NCBI GenBank assembly: GCA_024760905.1
Contig: CM045746.1
Coordinates: 12,052,966-12,116,965, forward strand
From: Plotosus lineatus
Taxonomy: Eukaryota > Chordata > Actinopteri > Siluriformes > Plotosidae
Reading direction: 5' to 3'
DNA length: 64,000 bases
Shown here in pieces: positions 10,302 through 24,200 of this stretch; position 1 is the stretch's first letter; every line of letters begins with the position of its first letter. Below the pieces are notes generated by a model. It saw only the letters and a list, made by a program, of their open reading frames with translations. It searched no databases and was not told the DNA's origin. A program made the position numbers and the translations under genes.

Positions 10302-11252
10302 CAGTAACACCTTGGTTCTCGAACTTAATCCATTCCAGAAGGCTGTTCGAATTCCGATTTGTTCGAATTCCAAATCTGCTTTTCCCATTACAAATAATGT
10401 AAACGGTTTTAATCCAAGACGCTAGAAAACTACCTTTTTTAACATAATGTTATTTCATAATGTCATTTATATATCAAAAAGTATATTAAATGTGAAACAA
10501 CAGTACAAACACATAAAATTCTTAATAGATTAATTTATTTTGTGTTTTTTTCTGGTTGTTTTTTTGTTTATTTTCAAACCAGCCTCGACTTGCTTTAAAG
10601 TAGAACCTTTCAGGATTCAAGCTCGGGTCTTTTTTCACCAAATCATGGTAGATATCACAAGCATTGCAGCAGATCACATCCTCGCGAACACGGTCTCCTG
10701 CTAACTGCTGCTCGTTTATGTATAGGAGCAGGAATTTTCCCACTTCCTCCAGCACTTGCGGTCTTTGTCTGCTGATAACCGTTGAGCCTTTCGCCACATC
10801 ACTGGCTTTAACACTCTCTTTGTTCTTCAGGATCGTGCATACCGTTGATTTAGCCATGCCATATAACTTGGCAAGATCAGTAACACACGCCTGATTCATG
10901 CTTAGCTATCAGCGCTTTCTTAAACGCAACAGTTTTCCGCACAACTGACCTTTTCTCAGTAGCTTTCTTTGGAGACATGTTTATTAGCGAATCTAATTGA
11001 GCAAACAAAAAAACACGGTATACTGTATTTTGTAGAATAGGAGCGAGCACATCCACACGCACACAGTGATCAAATAGAGTCAAGAGAGACCGATTTCTGG
11101 AAGTCGTGCACTTTTCCTCATTTTTTCTCGCGCGTTTTTCGAGTTCGACTTCCGAATTTTGTTTGACTTCCAAGACAAAAAAAATCCCAGATTTTTTGTT
11201 CAAATTCCGATTTGTTCAACCTCCAAAGCGTTTGAGAACCGAGCTACCATTG
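10302..11252 (-). mobile_element. pogo/Tigger-like element
   Basis: Inverted ends: CAGTAACACCTTGGTTCTCG on the left, and CAATGGTAGCTCGGTTCTCA read inward from the right. TA follows the right end; the left TA has decayed. It carries the decayed N-terminal half of a transposase on the minus strand. Confidence 0.8.
10525..10985 (-). pseudogene. Tigger-type transposase, N-terminal remnant
   Basis: Minus-strand reading starts MSPKKATEKRSVVRKTVAFK near 10979. It continues in another frame with LAKLYGMAKSTVCTILKNKE, the psq-type helix-turn-helix of pogo/Tigger transposases. A CENP-B-type second domain ends near FYFKASRGWFENKQKN. The frame changes near 10900. The catalytic DDE domain is absent, so this copy cannot move by itself. 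Confidence 0.75.
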
Positions 11253-11261
11253 TATACTTTT

Positions 11262-11508
11262 ATTAATCCCAGAAGTTCAGTTCATTTTCTGGAACTGCTT
11301 AATCCTAATTAGGGTCGTGGGGAGGCTGGCGCCTATCCCAGCTGACACCGGGCGAGGACGGAGTACACCCTGGACAGCTAGCCAGGCCATCGCGAAGCGG
11401 AAACACGTTGACGGCTTTGCAGCGACTCTTGTTGAAAGTCAGGAATGGTTCTTTTACATGAACCTCACCCCATAGACAGTGAGAGACATGGCCGGCCTTT
11501 GGTAACCC
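11262..11508 (-). repeat. SINE family A, type 1 tail, minus strand
   Basis: Reversed tail 'ctgcttaatcctaattaggg' and 'gtacaccctgg', then the reversed body 'ggttcttttacatgaacctc' and 'gtgagagacatggccggcc'. The tRNA-like head is missing. Confidence 0.8.
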
Positions 11509-11519
11509 AGAAATATATG

Positions 11520-11790
11520 TACTTTTCTTTATCTGCATTTAACCCATCCACGCACGCAGACTTGGAGCAGTGGGCTGCCACAAACATTGTGGTGCCTGGA
11601 GAGCAGTTGGGTGTTAGGTATCTTGCACAACGACACTTCAGCCATTTATGTAGACTAGGAAGGGAAGGTGCTGCTCACTCCCCCACCATCACACATTTTT
11701 CATCCTGATTCAGGAATCAAGCCAGTGACACTTCAGTCCCAAAGCTCCTCTAACCCTTAGGCTACGGCTACCAGTCTAGCCGTGACCCAA
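11520..11790 (-). repeat. Another tRNA-related repeat, diverged
   Basis: Contains 'ctgcatttaacccatcc', 'agcagtgggctgccac', 'ggagcagttgggtgttaggt' and a reversed tRNA-like end near 'ttaggctacggctacc'. I recall this arrangement from other fish repeats but cannot name the family. Confidence 0.45.
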
Positions 11791-11986
11791 ATTATGATTA
11801 AACAGTTCAGAAAATGAACAAATGAATAAAATCAAACAATTAGAACACACAAAAGTCTTCTTTCAGGTAACGGAACCTTTTGTGTCCTCACATGCAAAAG
11901 TGGGACCATAAACAGCGACGGACCGGTATGTGCATCCCCAGTAAATGCCCCCTTAAAACAACACACGTGCGAGTACTACAGTCGAC

Positions 11987-11989
11987 ATG
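11987..11989 (+). CDS. tma16: tma16 putative start exon (ATG only)
   Basis: The family starts Met-Pro-Lys-Gly, but the CCG for Pro comes right after a splice acceptor at 12099. An upstream exon must therefore end with ATG. At 11987 'gacATG' is followed by GCAAGT, the consensus for the rare GC donor class, giving an intron of 110 bases. No better ATG-GT donor was seen in non-repeat DNA between 8.3 and 12.1 kb. Confidence 0.5.
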
Positions 11990-12985
11990 GCAAGTGTGTT
12001 TGTGATTATATTTATAATACAGATAATTAAAAAAACAACATTGTGTGTTTCGGAAGTCAAATAAATGTTTTTATTTATTTTTTTATTGTGTTACTACAGC
12101 CGAAAGGGGCGAAAGTGAAGCGAGCGGTGGAGAAGAAAGTGATTCATCCGTATAGCAGAAAAGCAGCGTCTCTGGCCAGAGCAGCTATCAAACAGGACAG
12201 GAAAGAGAAGTCAGTGATTACTTCTGTATTTTTAATTCACTGATTTGACGTGGATAGTTGTGTCAGGTGTGAATGAGATACGGTCATTCGATTGGTAGAC
12301 GAGACAGTACAGGAGAAAGAAGATAACATCTGAGCAAAAAAGGGGTTGGGCTGTATAGTTTTAATTGAAATTCCCAAATTCAGGGATTAGGCTGTTAACT
12401 TGGGAAAATTGGTTGGACTGTACACAGAACCAGCCAAAAGTATGGACACACTAATTTCAGTTAGAATGAGTGGGTGTGTAAGAGACTCATGTTGTAGCAG
12501 CTGTACTGTATATAAACAATGGTTCCCTCACCATCGTCTTGTTTTTCCTTCTCCTGAAGTCATGCTGAGGTCCACTGTTTTCATAACTTTGGGAAAAAAT
12601 TTCATTCAATTCATGACTGTAAGTGAGGGCAGAGTACACCTGTACAGCTCCGAATCAGGATTTTTATTGATCCCAGAGGAAATTACTCAACACCAAGATT
12701 AATAGAAAGTATAAAGTCTCAATGTATGAAAAATTACGATGTATAAACAGTGATCCCTCACTACTTTACGCTTCAATTCATGCAGCTTCAATGCATCACG
12801 TTTTTTCTTAAATATTCATAGAATTAAAAAAAAAGAAAAGAAAATTAAGGACGAATAGGGGAAAACGTTGAAGAAAATGCCACAAAAACAAGGACAATTA
12901 TGGGGGGGAACCTCTAAACAAACACAAAATGAAAAACAACCCAAAACCCCCCATCAAAACTACTTTCATTTTTGGGAGGTGCACA

Positions 12986-13023
<38 letters not shown>

Positions 13024-16000
13024 ATGTGTCTGTATGTGTTTGTATTTATATTTTATTTATATCTTATGCATTATTTTTGAAAGTTGATTTGTTATTATAA
13101 GCATTTATAGCATTGATTATGTATTTATTTGTATTATATAGTACACATATACATGTGTGTATACGTCAGTCAGAGGGGTTAATGATTTGCATATTTGATC
13201 TGGCTCAGGAATACATGTGTCTGTGTGTGAATGAGAAGGACCCGAGAGGAACGGTGAGGTTACAGGAAGCAGAGATAAAGAAGGTGGAAGATTTTAAGTA
13301 CTTAGGCTCAACAATCCAGAGCAATGGAGAGTGTGGAAAAGAGGTGAAGAAGGGTGTGCAGGCAGGTTGGAATGGTTGGAGAAAAGTGTCCGGTGTGATA
13401 TGTGATAGGAGAGTGTCAGCAAGAATGAAGGGAAAAATGTAAAGACGGTGATGAGGCCAGCGATGTTGTATGGTTTAGAGACAGTGGCGCTGGGTAAAAG
13501 ACAGGAGGCAGAGCTGGAGGTAGCAGAGATGAAAATGTTGAGGTTCTCTTTGGGAGTTACGAGGATGGATCGGATCAGGAATGAGTCCATCAGAGGGACA
13601 GCACATTTAAGAGGTTTTGGAGACAAAGTCAGAGAGGCTAGATTGAGATGGTTTGGACATGTACAGAGGAGGGATAGTGAGTACATTGGTAGTAGGATGC
13701 TGAGGTTGGAACTACCAGGCAGAAGGCCTAGAGGAAGACCAAAGAAGAGATTTATGGATGTAGTGAAGGAAGACATGAAGGTTGTTCGAGTAAGAGTAGA
13801 AGATGCAGAGGATAGGGTGAGATGGAGGCGGATGATTCGCTGTGGCGATCCCCGAAGGGAAAAGCCGAAAGGAAAAGAAGATACGTCAGTCAGGGGGGTG
13901 GGGGGGTTGATCCTACTTTGCGGAATTCAGTGGTCGCGGGGGGGGGGGGGGGGGGGGGAATCTGGGTCCCAATTAACCGTGGAAAGTGAGGGATCCCTGT
14001 ATATGTAAGTGTAAAATTAGAATTTGATAATATCTGTATAAACGGATGCAGAATGAATTCTGTCAGTGAGTAATATGTGCAGTATTGTCAATAATCTTGA
14101 AATTTTGAAAGTATTTATCTACTTGACTCTGCAGGACATGCAATTGAACACTTGGAAATCATTAAATGTTTTGTTATATGGCTCAAATATGGAGATGAAA
14201 ACGTGCATATTTAATTTGAACATTTAATATGGAAGGATTTATAAAAGAAAGTTGTGCTTGGTGTCACAATTTAGGGCAATGCCTGGACTTTTACATTGTC
14301 TTGTATTTTGTCGTGATCCCTCTCCCACTTGCTGATATTGACCTTTGAATTTGAATTGTCTGTCAGATGTTTTTGAATTTCAGCTGTTCATATATCATGC
14401 ATAACATAACCTTTTTTGCACAGATCTATTGACTTGGTAGTCAAGATCTAGCACATAATGAATGTGATGATTCGTTTGTCTCTAAAGCGTGGCCAAAAGT
14501 AGCATTTTAGAAGTTCATGATGGATAAAATCTTAACTTTATCATTCTTTGTAACATGCAGTTATAAATTTTAAGTAAATATTTCCAAATTTCTTAGGACT
14601 ATAGATGAAACGATTCTGAAAACGTCAGTTCTCTAGCTTTTGTTGTTCAGAAGTTAAAGAAGCCTGAATATAGCTGAAAATTTCTTAATTTTGGTCACAA
14701 CTCGAAATGGTCATAACTTTGGAACTATTTACATATACGTCTTGAAATTCTGGATTTTTCCATCATGTATAATGTTCAATAAGTATGTCAAAGTTTTAAC
14801 AAATCTGGGAGGGTGAGATGGGAAATTTTCTTAAAATCTGTTGTTTTCATATGAAATGATCCACATATAGAAAAAATAATGTTTATTTATAAATAAGACT
14901 AAGTATACATGTTTATAAATAATGCCAACCTTTTCCTTTGAAAAAAAAGCTTGGGTTACAAAAAATAAAAAAGGTACTCCTCAACTCTCACGTGTCCCGA
15001 GGGCTGCTGTTTTATCCATCAACTTTATTTTCTACCTCAGGGGCAGTTCAACATTTTCAACATTTTCTCAAGTGTACAGAGAGCAGTCTTTTTTTTTTTT
15101 TAACCCCCTCCCTCCGAAAGCGTACAAATAAATGTTGATGATCTCTGGGTAAGATTTTTTAATAAGATATTAAACAAAACAATGGTCAAACCTCTTTTAT
15201 AAAATAAATCATTGTATTTCCTTGATCAATACCTCTTTTATACAACAGTCAAATAATAATAAAATCAATAAAAAAATTATACTTTTAAATAATTATTTTT
15301 AATTGCACCTGCTTTAGTATTAAGACATTTGGTTTTAATAATAAAAATGACATTGTTTTTAATAGGGATGTTATTGACAATCGGAATATCGCAAAATCGC
15401 CACTGTAATTATGTCGATCTATAATCGATACCTATAAAAGGGATATTGATACTTCTAACATTATATAAAATTAATGTTATATTAAATTTCATACAAAGCT
15501 GTTTTAATTTAAATAACACTAGAGCAAGCGGTATCTTTTAATAAATAAAATAATGTACGAAAACACGTTGTATAGTTTCAGTTGAAAACCAGCTTAGCGT
15601 AATGCCGCATTTCACAGTCTTCGGCCTCGACTTCGGTATTATTAAATATGCTATCAAAAACATAGGATTGCCGAGAGCGGCCGAGTGTTAGTCCAAGCTT
15701 TCTGTGTTCATGACAGTGTCTGTAGTAAATGGTACGTCCCGCCATTAATGGTACGTCCCGCATAAAATCTTGTCAGTGGAAAACTATTTCTTGCCTTTTA
15801 TTTCAGATTTGGCTTTCATAATTGGTCACTTTATTATAAAATATTCAATGCGTTATACAAACTACTGTAATATATCTTAGTCTGTTCTATTTAATACATT
15901 TATGGAACAGTACAGCAATATTCTAATGTACGTTACATTGGAAATTTTTTTATCAATATATCGATATCAATAATAGGTTTTCAATGACACCCGTAGTTTT

Positions 16001-19000
16001 TAATAATAATATTTTATATTAAAATATAATTCAAAATGTCTGCATTTTTTATTGGTCATTGGCTTTTGGACGACCACGCTTAACTTTGTGATCAGCTGCC
16101 TTCTAATGTTTCAGCAGCTGATACCGGGTTGGGCAGTATTCATTGCAGACTTTGCAGATATGCTTCGGTGTCTCATCTGCAGCTATAGCCCTTCTTCAGT
16201 AATATTTAAGCGTTAACACCGCTGTTATGTCAAGGAGAACAATGTTGTTGTACGTGTACCGCTCTTAGGTGGTTGGCAAATCGCGCATTGAACGTTTCAA
16301 ACGTACACACACAAAATTTTAAAAGATATATTCACGAAAGCATGTATTATTGTTGATCGACATTTTTATAATATTAAAAAGCGTACACAGATATCTTACC
16401 CCCTCCCCCAGCATACGTTTATAACGCTTAGGAAAATGTTGAATGACCCATAATGCAACGAAATCCTGGAATTCTCAGTGACATCATCATAGCCAACGAA
16501 TCACAGCACGATCTCCACGAAATTATGCATGAGGTAGGCTACTTGACAGACAGCAAGTATAAATGATGAGCCCAGAACGACCGCTGAAGTTTCTCACCCA
16601 AGCCTGCAGTGAGCGCGGCATGATATCATCGCTAGCATGTACTATTCAACGCAAAGGTTTGGCTACAAAACAGCTCTCAGCTGGCTGGCAGCTGAGGGTA
16701 AAGTGCACTGACAAAACAGCTTCATCAATCAAAAGTATGAGGATGGCATGCATGCAAACACACAGCCTGTCTGTCTCCCAACGACACTTCAGTGATTGAC
16801 AACTTACTTGGGTCACCATCTCCTTCCCAAAGTTCATTTGACCTTGCGCGCAATGCCCAGTTCATGGATTGGCATCCCATCATCACGCCACCACTCGATT
16901 AAAGACAAATCCATTTTATTTCTTCCTTTGTTGGCAATGTTCTGATCAATCTTTGGTGATGTCTGGAGTTGATTTGCAAGGCGCTCAAAATTCTTGGTGT
17001 GTTTGGTTGGTGGGGAGCTTTTTTTTTTTGGCGCACCTTGGTCAGATTTTAGGCGCATTATGGGGTGCATGTGTGCTTTAGCGCAGTGGTCGCCAACCTT
17101 TTTTGCACCAGGGACCAGTTTTATGTATGAAAATGTTTCCACGGACGGTTAGAGTCTACTTCGTAGTCTTGTTTTGGTGGCTGTCGCCGCAGAAAACCCC
17201 GCCTCACAAAGATATGTGGTTTGAAATGGAGGAAGGGCTTTCAGTGCTTCTGTGGCGATGTTAAAAACCGTTGTTTTTAAAAATAAGATCTGGAAGCTCT
17301 AATAAAGAAAAAACACAATTTGCACGATGAAAGATTTTGTTTGCGGACCGGTACCGGCCCACGGACCGGGGGTTGGGGACCCCTGCTTTAGCGCACCTTA
17401 AATTGCAAGGCCTGTAAACAAAGACTGAAACAATTTAGAATTTTTGATAGAATTCAGTATGCAAGTTCTGGTACAGTGAAAACTCTTCTTTTTATAAATA
17501 CAGTGATACCTCAGCTCACGAACATAATCGGTTCGCAGAAAGTGTGTGTGAGGCGAAAAGTTCGTCTTCCGAACATTTATTTCCCATAAGAAACCATTAA
17601 AATGAGAATAATCCGTTCCCAGGTCCCCATAAAACATAATTTTCTACTAAATAAGCCTTAAAACTACACAAAATATACCTTATTTTATGTATAATAAATG
17701 TGCTATTGTATTATAATTAAAGAAATAAACTGTACTGTATAATAAAGTGGTTTTATTTACCTTTGTGATGGTAGTTGATGGCTTGATGGAATGGAGTGGG
17801 AGGAGGAGGGAGTGGGAGGAGGAGGGAGGGAGGGAGGAGGAGGGAGGGAGGGAGGGAGGGAGGGACTTACTGTTTGGAAGGAGTGTTTGGAAACATGCAT
17901 AGCCACACACGCACCCTTAATAGCTCCCTTGTTCTTAAGGATGGGAGCAATGGTAGACTTAGCGTACTGGTACTGGGACGCTGAGTCACACAAACGCACA
18001 CCTCGTTCGTGTTTTTCAATGATCTCCGCCTGTGGTGGGGTCTTTTTCGGTCCCATAATAGCAAAAGTACACTCAATATGGTCCAAAATGTCTATCAAAC
18101 ACAAACCACTTCCGCACTCAAAGAAAGGGGTGTGACGAACTGTGACGCCGTGAGCGCAAGGCCAGCTTCTCGTGGCCGCCACCGTGGCGCTGTTCGACCG
18201 CGTGGTTTGATTCGTCCGCCGAAAACTAGTTCGTCAGCAGAGACAATATGCTCGCAAATTTAATGTTCTTGAGGCGAAAAGTTTGTGAGCTTAAGCGTTC
18301 GTCAGCGGAGGTTTTACTGTATTAATACCAATCAAAAGTTTGCACGCGAGAACCTAGTGTAGATTAGATCACCTTGCCAGACGGGGTATTTTCAAACATC
18401 TATTCAATATCACAGTATTTATAAAGAAAGATGCACGTATGTGTTTTTTGTTTGTTTATTTGTTTGTCAGTTTTGTATTGTGCTGAATTGGGGTAGATAT
18501 TCTGTCTCACCAGACTTGCTGATTGTATGCACACTCACCTGTCACCACTCCTTATTTTCCCTGAATAAATTATAATCCCATTTAATTTTAATTCGCTTTT
18601 ATATTGAGTAGAAGACAGCAAGTACCTTGACATGACCGGAATATCTCTGTTATTTATATCAGTATTGATGTGAATTCCTTTTTTAATTTCACTCCTTTAT
18701 GTTTATATGTATAACTGTTTTTCAGGCTGAAAAGTGAAAAGGCCCAGCGTCTAAATTTAATAAGTAAGTGTATTTTTTTATAATTAGATTTTTCAATCTA
18801 CAAATTATTTACAACTCCGTGCTACCTCACCTTACGAAATTAATCTGTTCCAGAGTTTTTTTCTTAACCTGCATTTTTCGTAAATTGAACCGCATTTTAC
18901 ATGTAAAACGCGTGATTCATTCCAAGGCTCCCAATACTACCCCCTAAACCCTTTAAAAATTATAAAAGCATACCTTTTAAGACCTCCTTCTGCTTCAATA

Positions 19001-19885
19001 TCATATCGATGTTACATGGGTTCGGCCATATTCCTTTGTGATATCACTTGAGCCCGTTTCTTCTTCTCACTCACACCGGTGTGTGTGTGTTGACCATGTC
19101 TTCTTGGCAGAGTTATAATCTTACAAATATTTCCGGAAGGTTAAAAGCCTGAGTCAAGAAATAAAACAACAGTAACTCTGTCCTTTACACCAAAGCATCA
19201 TGGTGGATTCAGCGCTATAATAGGCAATGGGAGGGAGATCTGTCATTCCTCCCAGGCAATGATGTCCAAGATGGCGTCAGGTGGACCTGTCCAAGATGGC
19301 CCTCGAGTGAAGGTGACATGAACGACAGCTTAGTTGTTAGCCAATGGGAGGCCAGCGGTCGGGATGTTTGAACGTCATTGATGGGAGAGCAGCTCGTGCA
19401 TTGTTTTGAATGTTTGAATGGCGCGTTTTAATGTTTGAATTTTTAAAATGGCGCATTTGTAATGTGAACTTGTTTCGTATCCTGAGACAAAAATTTTAGG
19501 AAAATGCTTTTCGTAACCTGAATTTTTCGTTTGGTGAGACTTTCGTAAGGTGAGGTGCCACTGTATATGATTTTTTTTTTTTTAAATTGGATGCTTTGTT
19601 CAGAGTAGTTTATGAGAATTATGAGCAGGGTGCCAACGTATTACAGGTTTTATGGAACCACTGGTAAAAAATATACATACAGTGATCCCTCGTTACTTTG
19701 TGCTTCAGTTTCTACGGCTTCAGTGCATCATGGGTTTTTCAAAAATATTAATCGAAAAATTAAAAAATAGGGAATAGGTTCAAGAAAATGCTGCAAAACA
19801 AGGCCAATTATGCAAAAAAAAAAAACAAACAAACAAATACAACTCCCCCCAACAAAACTACTTACATTTTTATGAGAAGTGCACA

Positions 19886-19926
<41 letters not shown>

Positions 19927-21197
19927 TTATATTTTATTTACACCTCATGCATTATTTTTGATTTTTTGTTGTTGTAAGCATTTATAACGTTGAATATGTA
20001 TTTATTGATATTGTATACACATATGTATGTCAGTCAGGGGGGGTCGATCCTACTTCGTGGAAATTGGCGGTTGTGTGTGTGTGGGTGTGGGGGGGGGGTG
20101 TCTCGGTCCCCATTAACCGTGGAAAGTGAGGGATACCTGGATATTGTACGTTGTGTGGGGTTTTGTGCTAATTAACTAATTTTATAACTGATTCTCAATT
20201 TTCATGATACACCTTCAAATTAATGAGTAAAATACACACATGCACAAACACAGCAGCTATGTTCCCAGCAATTTAAAAACCTCATTACAACTACAGGGAT
20301 TCCTCACTTTCTACAGTTAATTGGGATCGAGATCCCCACGCAACCATTGAAATCAGAGAAGTAGGATCACCCCTCCCCCCCACTGACGTATATGTATTAA
20401 TACTATCAATAAATACATACTCAATGCTATAAATGCTTATAATAACACTTAAACATGAAAGAAATAATGCATAAGATGTAAATACAGACGCTCCCCGATT
20501 TACGTTTTTAATTGGTTCCGGACTGCCGAACGTAAGTTGAAAGTGAACGTAAGTTGTTACAGTGACGTATGACGCTTATACTGTACTATACATCCATAAA
20601 TACCATTACCGTATCTCATAAAACACCCCCAAATCAATTATTACAAACATAACATTGTAATATATAAAATATCAAAATTAATTTCAAATAAGTCACTTAT
20701 TCATACCGAGTTACTTTACATGAAGCTTAAAACAGCCAATCAATGCTTACAATATGTGAAGCGCTCAATACCGAAAGTAGTGTACTTGCTGTGGGTTATA
20801 CAGACTTCTGGTCTTACAAATGCACAAGGGTGCCTTTGAACTCGTTTAGAACACAGCCTGCACTGATGCAGTCTCCCAGCAAAGTGAAGAGTTTTTTCTT
20901 TTGTGTAAGTAAACTTTATTGAAGAGATGCATACAAAGAACAAGTACAAATCCTAATGAATATTAATATAAAAGTAAGTATACACTCTTAGGATTCTGCT
21001 AAAAGATAATAAATATAAAGATTGTGCGGATCTGAGCAGATAGTTAATTGATCCCTGTGTATGAGACTTGCACCCATGCTAGTAGGCTTACACTTCTGAC
21101 CAACCAGATTTGCTTAGGATTACAAAAGTCCGCAAAACAGTGTAAACACAAAGATCACAGAGACGACGTCTTAACACAAGGGTAACACGCTATATAA

Positions 21198-21286
<89 letters not shown>

Positions 21287-24200
21287 TCAGCTGTAGTTTG
21301 TAAACGATGAATGCATCTCAAAATTTGACTTTTTTTTTTTTTTTGAAGGGAAAAAAAACGTTAAAACGGATGAACGTAAGTCAAGAAGCGTCTGTATAAT
21401 ATAACTACAGACGTGCATGCACGCACTCAGATGCGCACCTCACAAAAATGTAAGTAGTTTTGATGGGAGATTTTGGGTTGTTTTTTTGTTTTGTTTGTTT
21501 AGGGGTTGTTTTTTTTTCCTTGTATAATTGGCCTTGTTTTTGTGGCATTTTCCTGAACTTTTCCCCCTATTCTTCCTTAATTTCCTTGTTTTGTTTTTTT
21601 TTAATTCGATGGATATTTTTTTAAAAATAATAAACGCAATGCACTGAAGCCGCATGAATTGAAGTGCGAAGTAGCGAGGGATCCCTGTACATGTTTATAA
21701 ACCATTGATATTTAGGTGGAGGTTAAATTTAATATTTCCTTTTCAATCCGCAGGGGAAAAACTTTTATGGTTCAAAAGTCAGTTGGACTCCGATAAGTTG
21801 GAATATTCCAAACAAGATGCTTGTGAAATCATTGAGAGGTGAGGCAACAGACATGTCCATTTGAAAAGATTTTGAAGTTGTTTTGTCGCACAACATTCAG
21901 GGCATGAAATTAAGAAAAAATTTCCATTGGACCTGGGGCAGATAGAAGAAAAAAATCTGCAGGACTCATAAGAATTTGACTGGACCCCACTTTTTCTGGA
22001 ATGATTATGTGATGATCTGTTATGATTATTTTTTTCATTCACTTGTTCACCTGTCTATATGTTTGGTGTAGGGTAGCAATTATGACTGAATCAGAACCGT
22101 ACATGTAAACCAATTCTCTCTCATATACAACTCTTTATTTATTATTCTGCTGATCAAATTAAAAACTCAGTGAACAAAGAATAACAGTGCAAACAAAAAA
22201 TGTAAGCAAGAACTAGATTAAGTCTGTAGATCTCGAGTCTAATTGTCTTCTAAAAACTTAACATGGAAATCAGTAACCTCAAGTAACTCTCAAAGTCGTC
22301 GAGATAGCATATTCTACATCATCCAATTATTTGAAGTATTTTCCTTCAGTTTTAGCTTCGGTCCTGTTCCTTATCATCATCTGTGCCGCTTCCTTTTCTT
22401 GTATCATCAACCTCACTCTCCACATCATCATCTGACTCCCACTCCTCTTCAGCTAGATTGATAGATACTCGCGGAATGGCAACAAACTTGGAACTAACTG
22501 GCATGTGATTCAGATTTAGCCAATGGCTGAGAGCTTTTGTTTTTCCCTCCTGGTGATTGGTTGAAGATGTGTACACCTCTTTTCTTTTTTTCTTTTTTTT
22601 TTTTCTCCTTCACGCACAAGTTATCAACGTGATTGCTTGAATTGCGAAGTAAATTTTTTTTTTTAGTGTGTTTTTAATGATTATTTGAGCGCTATGATGT
22701 CACTCAAACGCCCTGCATCTTCTCTGGCTTCTGGTAAGGAGCCTCAGCGCTTTATTTATTCATAAATATTATCACAGTACAAAATGAAAAAGTTTTACTT
22801 CATCATTACTACATTTTACTGCATTATTGTTATACTCGCAGATTAGCGGCAAACCCGGAAGTTACCGGCATGTGATTCAAATTTAGCCGATGGCCGAGAG
22901 CTTTTGTTTCTCCCTCCTGCTGTATGGTTGCAGATGATGTGTATCAAATGTATTCATGGATTAACAATAATATCTGAATTGATTTACTACATAATTATGA
23001 TCCAAAATTATCAATATTATGACTTCCAATATTCTTAATGAGTCGACACCAATTTATCGCACCGTAATTCTCCCCATTGCCGAAAGATCTTGCACAAATG
23101 TAAACAATACACGGCCGGTCTGTAACTATTAATGTTACTTTATCAAGTTTATGAAGTGCCATGTCTTAGGCGACGGCGGATTGTTCATTTTGCTGAAAAG
23201 ACCTTCTGCCTGACACGGGTGCCGGGATTGGGTTGGATTTTCCGGTCCTCCCACAAAAATGCCGGCAAATGCTGGTGGACTAGCGCGAATTTTGCGCCCT
23301 TCAACATTACAAATCTACTTTTTTGATTTCATATCAGATTCCTCAGCCATTTAATTCGGTCAGAGGCAATGGTGGAAGATATAAAGTAGCTGTAACCATT
23401 TGGGAATAGCTGGAATTCCACTGCACTCTTTTGCTCTAAATCGAAGCAGAATTTTAATATATGATATCATGCACAGTTTTATTAAAAAGTGACCCAGGCT
23501 GGTATTATAAAAGTACTACAGCCTCTTAAACTCTCTCATGCATTTCCTGATTATGGTCTGGAATGAAATAAAGAAAGACTCACACTGAATTGACTTTTCT
23601 TGACCTTTCACTTACTGATTCCTTTGTATCTCCTGTCTTGCTAGTATAAATTATCCGTTTATCAAGTTCATTTTCCGTGTTGCTCCGGTTTAATTCCAGC
23701 AGGGCGGAAGTTGATGCAGTCCCTAAAGGAGCCATGTACTCTTATAACAACCTCAGCCACCTACCAACGGAGATATCTATCGAGAGCTTGTCTTTCAGGC
23801 AGCACTTAACGCTACGTATTAACTGATTCAAGCAACGTGTAAATATCAACTTGGGTCAGACCAGCCCGCCTTTCACTGAATGTAGTTAATTGTCACTTTT
23901 AAAGGTCTTTTAAAACAGTCAACCTTGCTTAATGTGCCCTGATGACCACATTATTTAGATCATTTTCACTTCCTATAAGTATCGATGTGGCAGCCAACTC
24001 CAACATGAGCTCTTGTACTCAGGTATCTGCACCGATTTGACAACGAATTGGAGCAAATCGAGCTGGCCAACAGGATCAAAGGGCGTCAGGGTCGAATACA
24101 CTTCTCCAGAGAGACCGTCATTAAGCAGACGATGGAAAGAGAGCAAGCGCAGTATGATGGGAGTGGCTTCGGTGGGTCATCTCACATATTTGTTATGCAA

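Larger units (their letters stand above)
12748..13999 (+). mobile_element. Tigger1-like MITE with a LINE inserted
   Basis: Left end CAGTGATCCCTCACTACTTT, right end 'gtgagggatccctg', with TA after it. From memory, human Tigger1 begins in a similar way. The element is interrupted by a (TG)n run at 12990-13022 and by an RTE LINE fragment at 13179-13880. Other copies lie at 19680, 20294, 25580, 30331, 33026 and 35406. Confidence 0.8.
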
